From the NCBI GenBank assembly GCA_046329585.1, contig JAXLUI010000002.1:930001-994000 (forward strand): a stretch of 64,000 nucleotides of DNA, given 5' to 3'. The translations under genes and the position numbers were made by a program. Under the pieces are notes generated by a model. That model was not told the DNA's origin. It did not search any database and was given only the letters and a program-made list of their open reading frames with translations. The stretch is from DLKC01 sp002478885 (GTDB lineage: Bacteria > Bacteroidota > Bacteroidia > Chitinophagales > Chitinophagaceae). Of this stretch, positions 7,626-15,393 are shown one piece after another. Positions within the stretch are counted from its first letter, which is position 1. Every line of letters starts with the position of its first letter.

Positions 7626-8972
7626 ATGAAACAAATATTCGTTATTTTACTGGTATCATTCACCACACACCTTGCTGCCCAAACCATTATTCAGCGTGAT
7701 GCTGAAATTGAACAAATGGTAAAAGAAGTTTCGCCTGATTCGCTTCAATCTTATATAAATACCCTCGTTGCTTTTGGCACAAGAAATACGTTAAGTATGC
7801 AAACCAATCCAGTGCGGGGCATCGGCGCGGCAAGAAACTGGGTGCTGAAAAAATTTAATGAGTTTGCAAAACAATCTGGTGGAAGACTCACAGCAATGAT
7901 TGACACCACTACCTTACAGCCGGATGGCAGGCGTGTAGACACAACCTTGCTCCTGGGAAATGTTGTGGCAACATTAAGCGGAACAAATGCAAGCGACAAT
8001 CGCATATTCATCATCAGCGGTCATTTGGATAATATGCGCACCAACGTAATGGATAGGACCGGCGATGCGCCCGGTGCAAATGATGATGGCAGTGGTACGG
8101 CTGCGGTACTGGAATGTGCCAGGGTGATGAGCAGGCATTCATTTCCTGCAACCGTCATTTTTGTTGCCGTAAGCGGGGAAGAGCAGGGTTTACTCGGGGC
8201 AACGTATATGGCCAACAAATTAAAAAAAGAGAACCGGAATGTAGAGGCTGTGCTGAACAATGATATCATGGGCAGCAACAACAGCAACGAAACAAACATC
8301 ATCAACAATACAACAGTGCGTGTGTTTAGTGAAGGATTGCCTGCTTATGAAACAGAAAAAAACGCATCGGCTATTCGTGCACTTGGTTTGGAAAACGATG
8401 GCAAAGCAAGGCAGCTTGCACGTTATGTAAAAGAAGTTGGTGAAAGATATGTAGATAACCTGCAGGTGGTTTTAATTTATCGCAACGACAGGTTTCTACG
8501 CGGCGGGGATCATTTACCGTATGTGCAAAATGGCTATGCAGCCGTTCGCATTACCGAAATGAATGAAAATTATACAAGGCAACACCAGGACATAAGAACA
8601 GAAAACGGCATTCAATATGGCGATGCTCCACAGCACATAGATTACGAATATTTAAGAAAGAACACTGCATTAAACCTTTCCAATCTTGCAAGTCTTGCAA
8701 AAGCCCCGGGCATGCCCGATTCTGTAAAAATTGAAGTAAAGAATTTAAGCAATTATACGCATATAATGTGGCAACCTCCTTCGGGTAGTAAGCCAAAAGG
8801 TTATTATGTTTTAATGAGAGAAACGACCAGTGCATTCTGGCAGAAAAAGTTCTTTACAACGTCAACTGAAATGCTGTTGCTTTACTCAAAAGACAATTAT
8901 TTTTTTGCTGTTCAATCAGTCAATGATACAGGCAATGAAAGCCTGCCGGTGGTGCCGGGCGTTTCGCGATAA
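7626..8972 (+). CDS. Secreted M28-family zinc aminopeptidase
   Basis: 448 residues with a signal peptide (1-19, ending HLAAQ). The M28 metal-binding order is visible: His in SGHLDN, bridging Asp in GANDDGSGTAAV, catalytic and ligand Glu pair in VSGEEQGLLGA, Asp in NNDIMGS and the last His in GGDHLPYVQNG. The C-terminal ~85 residues (from about SVKIEVKNLSNYTHIMWQPP) look like a fibronectin type III module. The protein should cleave N-terminal residues from peptides in the periplasm or outside the cell; substrate specificity cannot be read. It is monocistronic and ends at a REP-like hairpin (8974-9012) that may also act as a terminator. Confidence 0.92.
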   Translation: MKQIFVILLVSFTTHLAAQTIIQRDAEIEQMVKEVSPDSLQSYINTLVAFGTRNTLSMQTNPVRGIGAARNWVLKKFNEFAKQSGGRLTAMIDTTTLQPDGRRVDTTLLLGNVVATLSGTNASDNRIFIISGHLDNMRTNVMDRTGDAPGANDDGSGTAAVLECARVMSRHSFPATVIFVAVSGEEQGLLGATYMANKLKKENRNVEAVLNNDIMGSNNSNETNIINNTTVRVFSEGLPAYETEKNASAIRALGLENDGKARQLARYVKEVGERYVDNLQVVLIYRNDRFLRGGDHLPYVQNGYAAVRITEMNENYTRQHQDIRTENGIQYGDAPQHIDYEYLRKNTALNLSNLASLAKAPGMPDSVKIEVKNLSNYTHIMWQPPSGSKPKGYYVLMRETTSAFWQKKFFTTSTEMLLLYSKDNYFFAVQSVNDTGNESLPVVPGVSR

Positions 8973-8973
8973 G

Positions 8974-9012
8974 TTTAGGTGTCCGACACTTTTAGAGTGT
9001 CAGACACCTAAA
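8974..9012. repeat. REP-like hairpin, copy 1
   Basis: A 39-bp imperfect palindrome whose halves TTTAGGTGTCCGACACT and AGTGTCAGACACCTAAA differ by one base pair. It starts right after the M28 stop codon. The GTGTC-GACACTTT core is shared with copies at 9997-10040 and 10685-10721, next to a RAYT transposase. Confidence 0.85.
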
Positions 9013-9394
9013 CCACAACAAAAGCCTCATAGCAGCAATGAAGGCGGTCTCCTGAAACTTATCTTAACGCCACACGCCATGATCTTGTGATTGCTGATTT
9101 ACTGATGTATAGACTTTGAGACTTGCCGCAGCTTTATTAGAAACTGGCCCTGGAGACTTTGTGTATTTCTCCTTTGTGTTCTTTGCCGTTGAAAAAGGTT
9201 AATCATAAAAGGCGCTGAGAAGTACAATGGAAAAGCTCGTAACAGGTAGGGCTCCAATGAGGATTGTGGCAGTGGGTATTTTCTCCCGGTGCTTGCAATT
9301 TTAAAAACAAAATATTAACTTGATTCTGCAGCTTTAACGTGCATATTTCACAAAACTAATTCGGGTAAGCCATACATCAATTCAAACAGGCAAG
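9013..9394. other. Gene-free spacer
   Basis: About 380 bp without a supported gene. Around 9150-9190 there is a phrase (ACTTTGTGTATTTCTCC, then TTTGTGTTCTTTGCCG) of the 'CTTTGTG' type seen in other repeats of this window. Nothing else is identified; the promoter of 9395 should lie in the last 80 bp. Confidence 0.4.
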
Positions 9395-9997
9395 ATGAAA
9401 AAAACAATAGCCTCAGGCATTGCGGTTCTATGGTTTGGATTACTTTTTTCTCAAACAAGGTTTCATTGCCCTGTAACCGGGCTTGATAAGAATGCACACC
9501 TTCCATCAGCAAACCTTGTTGCCCTGAACAAACTTAAAAACCGGGGTAAGACACCAACAGACATTGATGAAAGCATTAGCCTCGCTGATATACTTGCCCC
9601 CGGAAATGACAGGAATAGATTTAGTAACAACAAGGCAATAAAAATTACAGGTTTTATTTTTAATGCCAAAGCAGGGGGAACAGAGGACTGTAACTGTTTT
9701 TACGGCAAAGAAGATTTTATCGACACGCATATTGAGATTGCATTAAGTGCTGGTGAGACGGATAAAAAGAAAGTAATGGTTGTTGAAATAACACCGCGCT
9801 TTAAGGCCCTGCATCCTGAGTGGCGGACGAATAAAATACTGGCTTTAAAAGGAAAAAAGGTGACTATTACGGGCTGGATGTTTTTTGATGAGAAGCATTG
9901 GCAAAATTCAAAAAACAGCAATCCACGTGGCACTAATTTATATCGTGCCACTGCCTGGGAAATACACCCGGTTACTTCGTTCGAAGTGCTTGATTAG
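9395..9997 (+). CDS. Secreted protein of unknown function
   Basis: 200 residues with a signal peptide (about 1-20: MKKTIASGIAVLWFGLLFSQ). The mature region has ADILAPGNDRNRF, a CNC pair in DCNCFYGKEDF, and a C-terminal block with GKKVTITGWMFFDEKHWQ and RATAWEIHPVTSFEV. The last block resembles a conserved C-terminal segment of secreted Bacteroidota proteins with a small beta-barrel (OB-like) look. No catalytic motif is certain. The stop codon overlaps the edge of REP-like hairpin copy 2. Confidence 0.75.
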   Translation: MKKTIASGIAVLWFGLLFSQTRFHCPVTGLDKNAHLPSANLVALNKLKNRGKTPTDIDESISLADILAPGNDRNRFSNNKAIKITGFIFNAKAGGTEDCNCFYGKEDFIDTHIEIALSAGETDKKKVMVVEITPRFKALHPEWRTNKILALKGKKVTITGWMFFDEKHWQNSKNSNPRGTNLYRATAWEIHPVTSFEVLD

Positions 9998-10040
9998 CGA
10001 ACAGGTGTCCGACACTTTAAAGTGTCAGACACCTGTTCGC
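9997..10040. repeat. REP-like hairpin, copy 2
   Basis: A 44-bp palindrome, GCGAACAGGTGTCCGACACT paired with its complement through a TTTAAA centre, with a single mismatch. It begins at the last base of the 9395 gene's stop codon and lies 48 bp before the RAYT start at 10088. Confidence 0.9.
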
Positions 10041-10087
10041 CGGTTAACATCTGTTGATTTTTTCCTGCACCTGGTTATCTTCATCAT

Positions 10088-10675
10088 ATGAACTTTCAAC
10101 CCGGAACTATTTATCACATTTATAACCGCGGAAATCAGCAGCAAACCATTTTCTTCGATCGCGGCAACTATATTTATTTTCTTGAAAAAGTGCGAAAATA
10201 TATTTTACCACGATGCGATCTGCTATGCTGGTGCCTGATGCCGAATCATTTTCATTTTTTGCTGCATGCAAACGCACAAACGGTTATGCCTGTTTCCAAA
10301 TCGATAATTCCAACACAACATCTTACAGAAGGCATACGGTTACTGTTGAGCAGTTATACAAAAGGCATTCAAAAGCAAAGAGGATTTAAAGGCAATCTTT
10401 TTCAGCAAAAAACAAAGGCGAAACCCGTTAATGATGATGGTTTATCTTATTCGCTAACGGCATTTCACTATATTCATCAAAATCCTTACAAGGCTAAACT
10501 GGTAGAAAAAATGGAGGAGTGGGAGTTTTCATCTTTCGCAGATTATTTGGAACGCAGAAGCGAAGATCTCTGCAATAAAGCGCTTGCTGAAAATTTACTG
10601 GATCTCGATTTGAAAAGGTTCTATGAAATATCTTACCAGGCAATCCCTGGCAATGATGTTAAACTAATTTTCTGA
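10088..10675 (+). CDS. REP-associated tyrosine transposase (RAYT, Y1_Tnp family)
   Basis: 195 residues. The opening FQPGTIYHIYNRGNQQQTIF is the hallmark of IS200-like Y1/RAYT proteins. LMPNHFHFLLH carries the HUH metal-binding histidines. The catalytic Tyr is probably in LLSSYTKGIQKQRGFKGNLF, and AFHYIHQNPYKAKLV is the typical later block. RAYTs are single-strand nucleases thought to mobilise or maintain REP hairpins. Here a matching hairpin lies just upstream (9997-10040) and another just downstream (10685-10721), the usual REPtron layout. There are no IS ends and no accessory gene, so this is a domesticated single-copy gene rather than an insertion sequence. The frame is intact. Confidence 0.93.
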   Translation: MNFQPGTIYHIYNRGNQQQTIFFDRGNYIYFLEKVRKYILPRCDLLCWCLMPNHFHFLLHANAQTVMPVSKSIIPTQHLTEGIRLLLSSYTKGIQKQRGFKGNLFQQKTKAKPVNDDGLSYSLTAFHYIHQNPYKAKLVEKMEEWEFSSFADYLERRSEDLCNKALAENLLDLDLKRFYEISYQAIPGNDVKLIF

Positions 10676-10684
10676 AAAAAAAGC

Positions 10685-10721
10685 AAAGCTGCCAGGCACT
10701 TTCGACGTGTCTGACAGCTTT
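10685..10721. repeat. REP-like hairpin, copy 3
   Basis: AAAGCTGCCAGGCAC and GTGTCTGACAGCTTT form a stem with one mismatch and one G-T pair. It starts 10 bp after the RAYT stop. The inner part matches copies 1 and 2, while the outer stem is different but still self-complementary. Confidence 0.75.
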
Positions 10722-10741
10722 GGATACTCATACAAACCATC

Positions 10742-11446
10742 ATGACCAACTTATCTCCTGCGCAACATCAAATTCAATATGTCGGCAATTTTCATGACCT
10801 TGTTTCCACGCCGTTTCAGGGAGCCATTAACGCTATCTGCTGGCATCGGCAACAGGCAGGTGATTTCGGGGAGATTGTAAACAAACTGCCGCTGGGCGAC
10901 AATAACAACATGGCCGTGATTGAGGAGGAGGAACTAGTGGAACTTTCGTTGAGTGCACAGGGACAGCTTGCCCGTGAAGTGCTCTTACAGGATATGGAAC
11001 TCCTGAAAGCGCATGGTGCCTCTCCTGTTTTAAACATCATCAGGTGTTATGAGCGGGATGATGCGTTTGCATTCTTTCCGACGGATGTTTATTCATTCCA
11101 TGTGGACCGCTCTCCTATCCCCACCGATACGTTTTTATGTACTTATTATGGCGAGCCGAGTGACATATTACCCAATGAACATGCCCTGCAAAAAGTGCTG
11201 GTACCGGAAATACGGGAAGAATTGAAAAAAAGATATACTGGTACGCCAGAAGGTTTTGAATCATTTCTCAGCGAGCATTTTTTTGATTTGCATTACATGG
11301 CTAAACCGGGGGCGCAAACAATAAGCCTCGGCACCGGTCATTTATGGCGGTTGGCGATTGATCATCCCGGGTTGGAAGTGCCTCCCTGTGTGCACCGTGC
11401 CCCAAAAGAAAAAACCGGGGAACCCCGGCTATTGTTAATTTGTTGA
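10742..11446 (+). CDS. DUF1826 family protein
   Basis: 234 residues. The second half carries the family's recognisable features: DVYSFHVDRSPIPTDTFLCTY, then ISLGTGHLWRLAIDHPGLEV and the terminal CVHRAPKEKTGEPRLLLIC. The spaced His, Asp and Cys residues look like a metal site. In other bacteria DUF1826 genes are often found near zinc-homeostasis genes (Zur regulon, COG0523 GTPases). No such neighbour is present here, so the role remains unassigned. It is an isolated gene after the RAYT; its 3' end overlaps a terminator of the opposite strand (11408-11428). Confidence 0.85.
   Translation: MTNLSPAQHQIQYVGNFHDLVSTPFQGAINAICWHRQQAGDFGEIVNKLPLGDNNNMAVIEEEELVELSLSAQGQLAREVLLQDMELLKAHGASPVLNIIRCYERDDAFAFFPTDVYSFHVDRSPIPTDTFLCTYYGEPSDILPNEHALQKVLVPEIREELKKRYTGTPEGFESFLSEHFFDLHYMAKPGAQTISLGTGHLWRLAIDHPGLEVPPCVHRAPKEKTGEPRLLLIC
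11408..11428 (-). terminator. Terminator of tRNA-Val, inside the 3' end of the DUF1826 gene
   Basis: On the minus strand CCGGGGTTCCCCGG is followed by TTTTTTCTTTT, about 95 bp downstream of the tRNA 3' end. It overlaps the codons for the last residues of the convergent DUF1826 gene (KEKTGEPR). Confidence 0.8.
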
Positions 11447-11521
11447 AGAGCACCATCCGATCCTTTAATCTTACCCCGCATGACTGGCGCAGGGAGCAGC
11501 ATGGCTTTATACAAATAAATG

Positions 11522-11596
11522 TGGAACGTACGGGGCTCGAACCTGTGACCTCCGCTCTGTCAAAGCGGCGCTCTAAACCAACTGAGCTAACGTTCC
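11522..11596 (-). tRNA. tRNA-Val (anticodon GAC)
   Basis: The minus strand folds into a full cloverleaf: acceptor GGAACGT/ACGTTCC, D arm GCTC-AGTTGGTTTA-GAGC, anticodon arm CCGCT-TTGACAG-AGCGG (anticodon GAC), variable loop AGGTC, T arm ACAGG-TTCGAGC-CCCGT (one A-C mismatch) and discriminator A. CCA is not encoded. It would read GUC and GUU valine codons. Confidence 0.93.
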
Positions 11597-11654
11597 ATCG
11601 CTGCAAATATATTAATCAGGATGGTATTAAGATTTTTAGTTTCTATAGCATGTA

Positions 11655-12900
11655 GAAAATAAAATTAAAAGCAACCACGACTATTTATTCAAGTTCAAGC
11701 ATAAAAGCGTCATCACATTTATGGTGCAATGAATTGGCAGACTAAGAAGCTGTATTGAAATCCTTTAATCCTTTAATGCTGGTTCAGGCAATGGCGAGTA
11801 GAGAAAGCGAAGAAATACAAACTATATGAAGACCAACGCTTCAATGAGGCATTACTTAAATTTAAATTATACTATGAATATCCTTGCGCCTTTGGCAATT
11901 TTGTAGCCGGGCTATAGAACAGTTATTGGACTTTTGTTTCGATGATCACTCCATCCTGCCAATGCTAAATTCCTGTAAATCCTGGTTCAGACAATTCCCT
12001 ATCCTGCCAATCCTCCTATCCCGCAAATCCCAATCCAGTCAATCTCTGCGCTCTTTGCGTTTCCGCTCTTCGTGCCCTTTGCGGTTAAAAATCCTGCCCA
12101 TCCTAAAATCCTGTAAATCCTGGTTCAGACCAACCTATGTGCCTATGTGGTTCCCGCTCTTCGTATGCACAACACTATCAGGATCAACATGCAAAAGATT
12201 AATGTCTTTACGGGACCGAAAACTTACTCCATCCTCTCATCCTTTAATCCTGTAAATCCTGATTCAGACAATTCCATCCTGTAAATCCTGGTCAGGCAAA
12301 CCTATGTGCCTATGTGGTTCCCGTCCCTCGTATGCACACCACTATCAGGATCAACATGCAAAAGATTAATATATTTACGGGCCCGAAAACTTGCTCCATC
12401 CTGCTAATCCTAAAATCCTGTAAATCCTGATTCAGACAATCCATCCGCCCATCCTAAAATCCTGTAAATCCTGGTTCTGACAAACCTATGTGCCTATGTG
12501 GTTCCCGTCCCTCGTATGCACACCACTATCAGAATCCGCATGCAAAAGATTAATGTATTTACGGGACCGAAAACTTACTCCATCCTGCTAATCCTAAAAT
12601 CCTGTAAATCCTGATTCAGACAATTCCATCCTGTAAATCCCGGTTCATGAAAACCTATGTGCCTATGTGGTTCCCGTTCTTCGTATACTCACCACTATCA
12701 GGATCAGCATGCAAAAGATTAATGTATTTACGGGACCGAAAACTTGCTCCATCCTGCTAATCCTAAAATCCATTAAATCCTGATTCAGACAATCCATCCG
12801 CCCATCCTAAAATCCTGTAAATCCCGGTTCAGGCAAACCCATGTGCCTATGTGGTTCCCATTCTACGTATGCACACCATTCAAACAATTGCAGTAGTGCC
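11655..12900. repeat. Composite tandem repeat array, left of the metallopeptidase
   Basis: No gene is supported here. Two building blocks alternate. Block A is the dispersed phrase ATCCTGTAAATCCTGATTCA(GACAA). Block B is a ~100-bp unit starting ACCTATGTGCCTATGTGGTT and continuing through TATCAGGATCAACATGCAAA, GATTAATGTATTTACGGG and AAAACTTGCTCCATCC. Block B starts at 12133, 12300, 12484, 12653 and 12838 (the last truncated), giving alternating periods of about 168 and 185 bp. At 12041-12088 a CTCTGCGCTCTTTGCG block is the inverted copy of that at 821-864. Confidence 0.9.
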
Positions 12901-12904
12901 CACG

Positions 12905-13768
12905 TCAATTAATCCCCGGATCATTAAACGTATCCCCCTGGTTCAGATCACCGGTAGTATACCCCTTCTTAAACCAATACACTCTTTGTGCAGAGCTGCC
13001 ATGGGTAAACGCATCAGGTACCACATAACCTTGTGATTGCTTTTGCAGGCGGTCATCGCCTATCGCGTTTGCTGCGTTCAACGCTTCCTCAATATCATTG
13101 GGCTGAATAACAGCTGCATTTAACTGCGGATCTTTTTTTTGCTGCTCATAATGTGCCCATACACCTGCAAAGAAATCGGCCTGTAGCTCCAGCCTGACAG
13201 ACAATTTATTCATAGCTGTCTCACTGAGATTTTGCCGCTGGGCATCAACCTGGCGGGTAATACCGAGAAGATCCTGTACATGGTGGCCTACTTCATGCGC
13301 TATTACATATGCTTGCGCAAAGTCACCCGATGCGTGAAAGCGGTCTTTCATCTCCTGGAAAAACGACAGGTCAATATATACTTTGGAATCAGCCGGGCAA
13401 TAGAAAGGACCCGATGCTTCACTGGCAAAGCCGCAACCTGACTGGGTGGACTGTGTAAACATCACAAGTACAGGTTTACTGTATTGTTTATTCATATCGT
13501 TAAAGAGCTTTGACCACACATCTTCTGTATCGGCCAATACCACTGCAACAAACTGGCTGGTGCTATCATCAGCGGGATTGATAACGGTAGCCTGCTGCGC
13601 TGAAGGATCTGTGTTTCCATTTAATACCTGGTCCGGGTTACCGCCTAATAAATAGATAATGGCCGCGATAATGATGGCGCCAAATCCACCCCCGGCAACA
13701 AGGCCGCCACCACTAATACCGCGACGGTCTTCAATATTCGAACTCTGTCTTCTTCCCTGCCAAAGCAT
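12905..13768 (-). CDS. Neutral zinc metallopeptidase (YpfJ/PF04228 family)
   Basis: 287 residues. The start MLWQGRRQSSNIEDRRG and one transmembrane helix (about 25-45: GGGFGAIIIAAIIYLLGG) are the standard N-terminus of the YpfJ family. The catalytic zinc motif is AHEVGHHVQ, with a downstream LQADFFAGVWAHY supplying the third ligand. The C-terminus ends with HGSSAQRVYWFKKGY, also conserved. The family is predicted to be a membrane-anchored peptidase; its substrates are unknown. The gene is embedded between two repeat arrays (11.7-12.9 and 13.9-14.6 kb) that share the same units, as if the array had been split around it. Confidence 0.92.
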   Translation of the reverse strand: MLWQGRRQSSNIEDRRGISGGGLVAGGGFGAIIIAAIIYLLGGNPDQVLNGNTDPSAQQATVINPADDSTSQFVAVVLADTEDVWSKLFNDMNKQYSKPVLVMFTQSTQSGCGFASEASGPFYCPADSKVYIDLSFFQEMKDRFHASGDFAQAYVIAHEVGHHVQDLLGITRQVDAQRQNLSETAMNKLSVRLELQADFFAGVWAHYEQQKKDPQLNAAVIQPNDIEEALNAANAIGDDRLQKQSQGYVVPDAFTHGSSAQRVYWFKKGYTTGDLNQGDTFNDPGIN

Positions 13769-13919
13769 AATGATAATTTATGCTCGTTAAACAAAAAATA
13801 AGCCAGCCGTCAAAAATGAGCAGGCAACGCCCTTTCGCATCTGTCCGACTTATGCTGCAATACTGCTATTGAGCAGGAATGCCTGGTTCATTATTGTAGA
13901 TAGATTTCCCCAGCACATG

Positions 13920-14600
13920 AATAAGAAACCTGCAAATTCTAATCCTGTAAATCCTGGTTCTGACAAACCTATGTGCCTATGTGGTTCCCGTTCTTCGTAT
14001 GCACAGCACTATCAGAATCCGCATGCAAAAGATTAATGTATTTACGTGATCGAAAACTTGCTCCATCCTGCTAATCCTAAAATCCTGTAAATCATGATTC
14101 AGACAATCTATCCTCTCATCCTTTAATCCTGTAAATCCTGATTCAGACAATTCCATCCTGTAAATCCTGGTTCAGACAAACCTATGTGCCTATGTGGTTC
14201 CCGTTCTTCGTATGCACACCACTATCAGAATCCGCATGCGACGGGATCGAAAACTTGCTCCTGCTAATCCTAAAATCCTGTAAATCCTGATTCAGACAAT
14301 CTATCCTCTCATCCTTTAATCCTGTAAATCCTGGTTCAGACAAACCTATGTGCCTATGTGGTTCCCATTCTTCGTATGCTCACCACTATCAGAATCGCAT
14401 GCGAAAGATTAATGTATTTACGTGATCGAAAACTTGCTCCATCCTGCTAATCCTAAAATCCTGTAAATCCTGATTCAGACAATCTATCCTCTCATCCTTT
14501 AATCCTGTAAATCCTGATTCAGACAATTCCATCCTCCCAATCCTAAAATCCTGCAAATCCTGGTTCAGGCAATCTATCCTGCCCATCCGCAGGATTTTTA
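13920..14600. repeat. Composite tandem repeat array, right of the metallopeptidase
   Basis: Same blocks and orientation as the array at 11.7-12.9 kb. Block B starts at 13967, 14180 and 14344; the 14180 copy has an internal deletion of about 25 bp after CCGCATGC. Between them are several copies of ATCCTGTAAATCCTGATTCA. The array stops about 45 bp before imuA. Confidence 0.9.
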
Positions 14601-14634
14601 ATAGCTTTTTTACTGTTCAATCCTTATTGGTAGC

Positions 14635-14651
14635 AAAATACTAACTATTTT
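14635..14651. promoter_or_regulatory. Inverted repeat at the imuA start, candidate operator
   Basis: AAAATA CTAAC TATTTT, extended by GC on the left and AGC on the right, lies 7 bp before the imuA ATG. Mutasome cassettes are generally under SOS (LexA) control, and this is the only clear palindrome in the promoter. It does not match a LexA box I know for this phylum. Confidence 0.35.
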
Positions 14652-14657
14652 AGCATT

Positions 14658-15392
14658 ATGGATGCGGTCAAAAGGGATATTATTGCCCGCCTCGAAAGGG
14701 ATATCTTACCCTTCCAGGGCCTAAAACTGTTAACCACGGACAATACCATCAATCTTGGTTTTCGCCCAATGGAACAGGCATTCCCTCATGCGCAATTCCC
14801 CATCGGCGCTACACATGAATTTCTTAGCGCCTCTCCGGCTGACATAGCCGCTACCAATGGTTTTGTATCTGTATTGCTAAGCAAACTGATGCAGCTGGAT
14901 GGCGCCGCTGCCTGGATAAGTGCCTCAAGAACGTTATTCCCCGCTGCGCTCAAATCCTATGGGATAGCTCCCGACAAACTCATTTTTATAGACATGAAAA
15001 AGGAACGGGATGTTTTTTATGCAGTGGAAGAAGCATTGAAATGCAAAAGGTTATCGGCTGTAATGGGAGAAATAAAACAGGTAAGTTTTAAAGAATCAAG
15101 AAGGTTACAGCTGGCAGCGGAACAAAGCAGGGTTACCGGTTTTATCATACGGCACCAGCCGGGATTAATCAATACTATAGCCTGTGTTTCGCGCTGGCGG
15201 ATTAGCACATTACCAAGTGAACCCGGTGAAGGACTGCCCGGTGTTGGTTTTCCCAAATGGCAGGTGGAGTTGCTCAAAGTGCGCAATGGCAGGCCCGGCA
15301 AATGGGACCTTGAATGGTCACATAACCGGCTACAGGGGACAAAGCAACCGGTTTTTTCTATTACACAGCACGAAAGACAACAAACAGGATGA
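14658..15392 (+). CDS. imuA: ImuA-like protein of the translesion mutasome (RecA-related)
   Basis: 244 residues, about the usual ImuA length. It resembles the RecA core fold without a clear Walker A: FPIGATHEFLSASPADIAAT, VLLSKLMQLDGAAAWISASR and KLIFIDMKKERDVFYAVEEA. ImuA proteins assist ImuB and DnaE2 in damage-induced error-prone synthesis. It is the first gene of imuA-imuB-dnaE2; its TGA (15390-15392) is one base before the imuB ATG, so translation is probably coupled. The identification rests on both sequence style and this gene order. Confidence 0.85.
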   Translation: MDAVKRDIIARLERDILPFQGLKLLTTDNTINLGFRPMEQAFPHAQFPIGATHEFLSASPADIAATNGFVSVLLSKLMQLDGAAAWISASRTLFPAALKSYGIAPDKLIFIDMKKERDVFYAVEEALKCKRLSAVMGEIKQVSFKESRRLQLAAEQSRVTGFIIRHQPGLINTIACVSRWRISTLPSEPGEGLPGVGFPKWQVELLKVRNGRPGKWDLEWSHNRLQGTKQPVFSITQHERQQTG

Positions 15393-15393
15393 T

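Noticed and set aside
10088..10675. IS200/IS605 insertion sequence
   Set aside because: There is only the Y1 gene with REP-like palindromes on both sides and no IS200/605 end structure or TnpB; RAYT fits better.
11884..12255. 123-codon plus-strand frame
   Set aside because: It lies in the composite repeat region and is made of repeat-derived peptides (ILPILKSCKSWFR).
15184..15393. N-terminal extension of imuB
   Set aside because: It overlaps imuA by ~200 bp; the ATG at 15394 directly follows the imuA stop and matches the family start.
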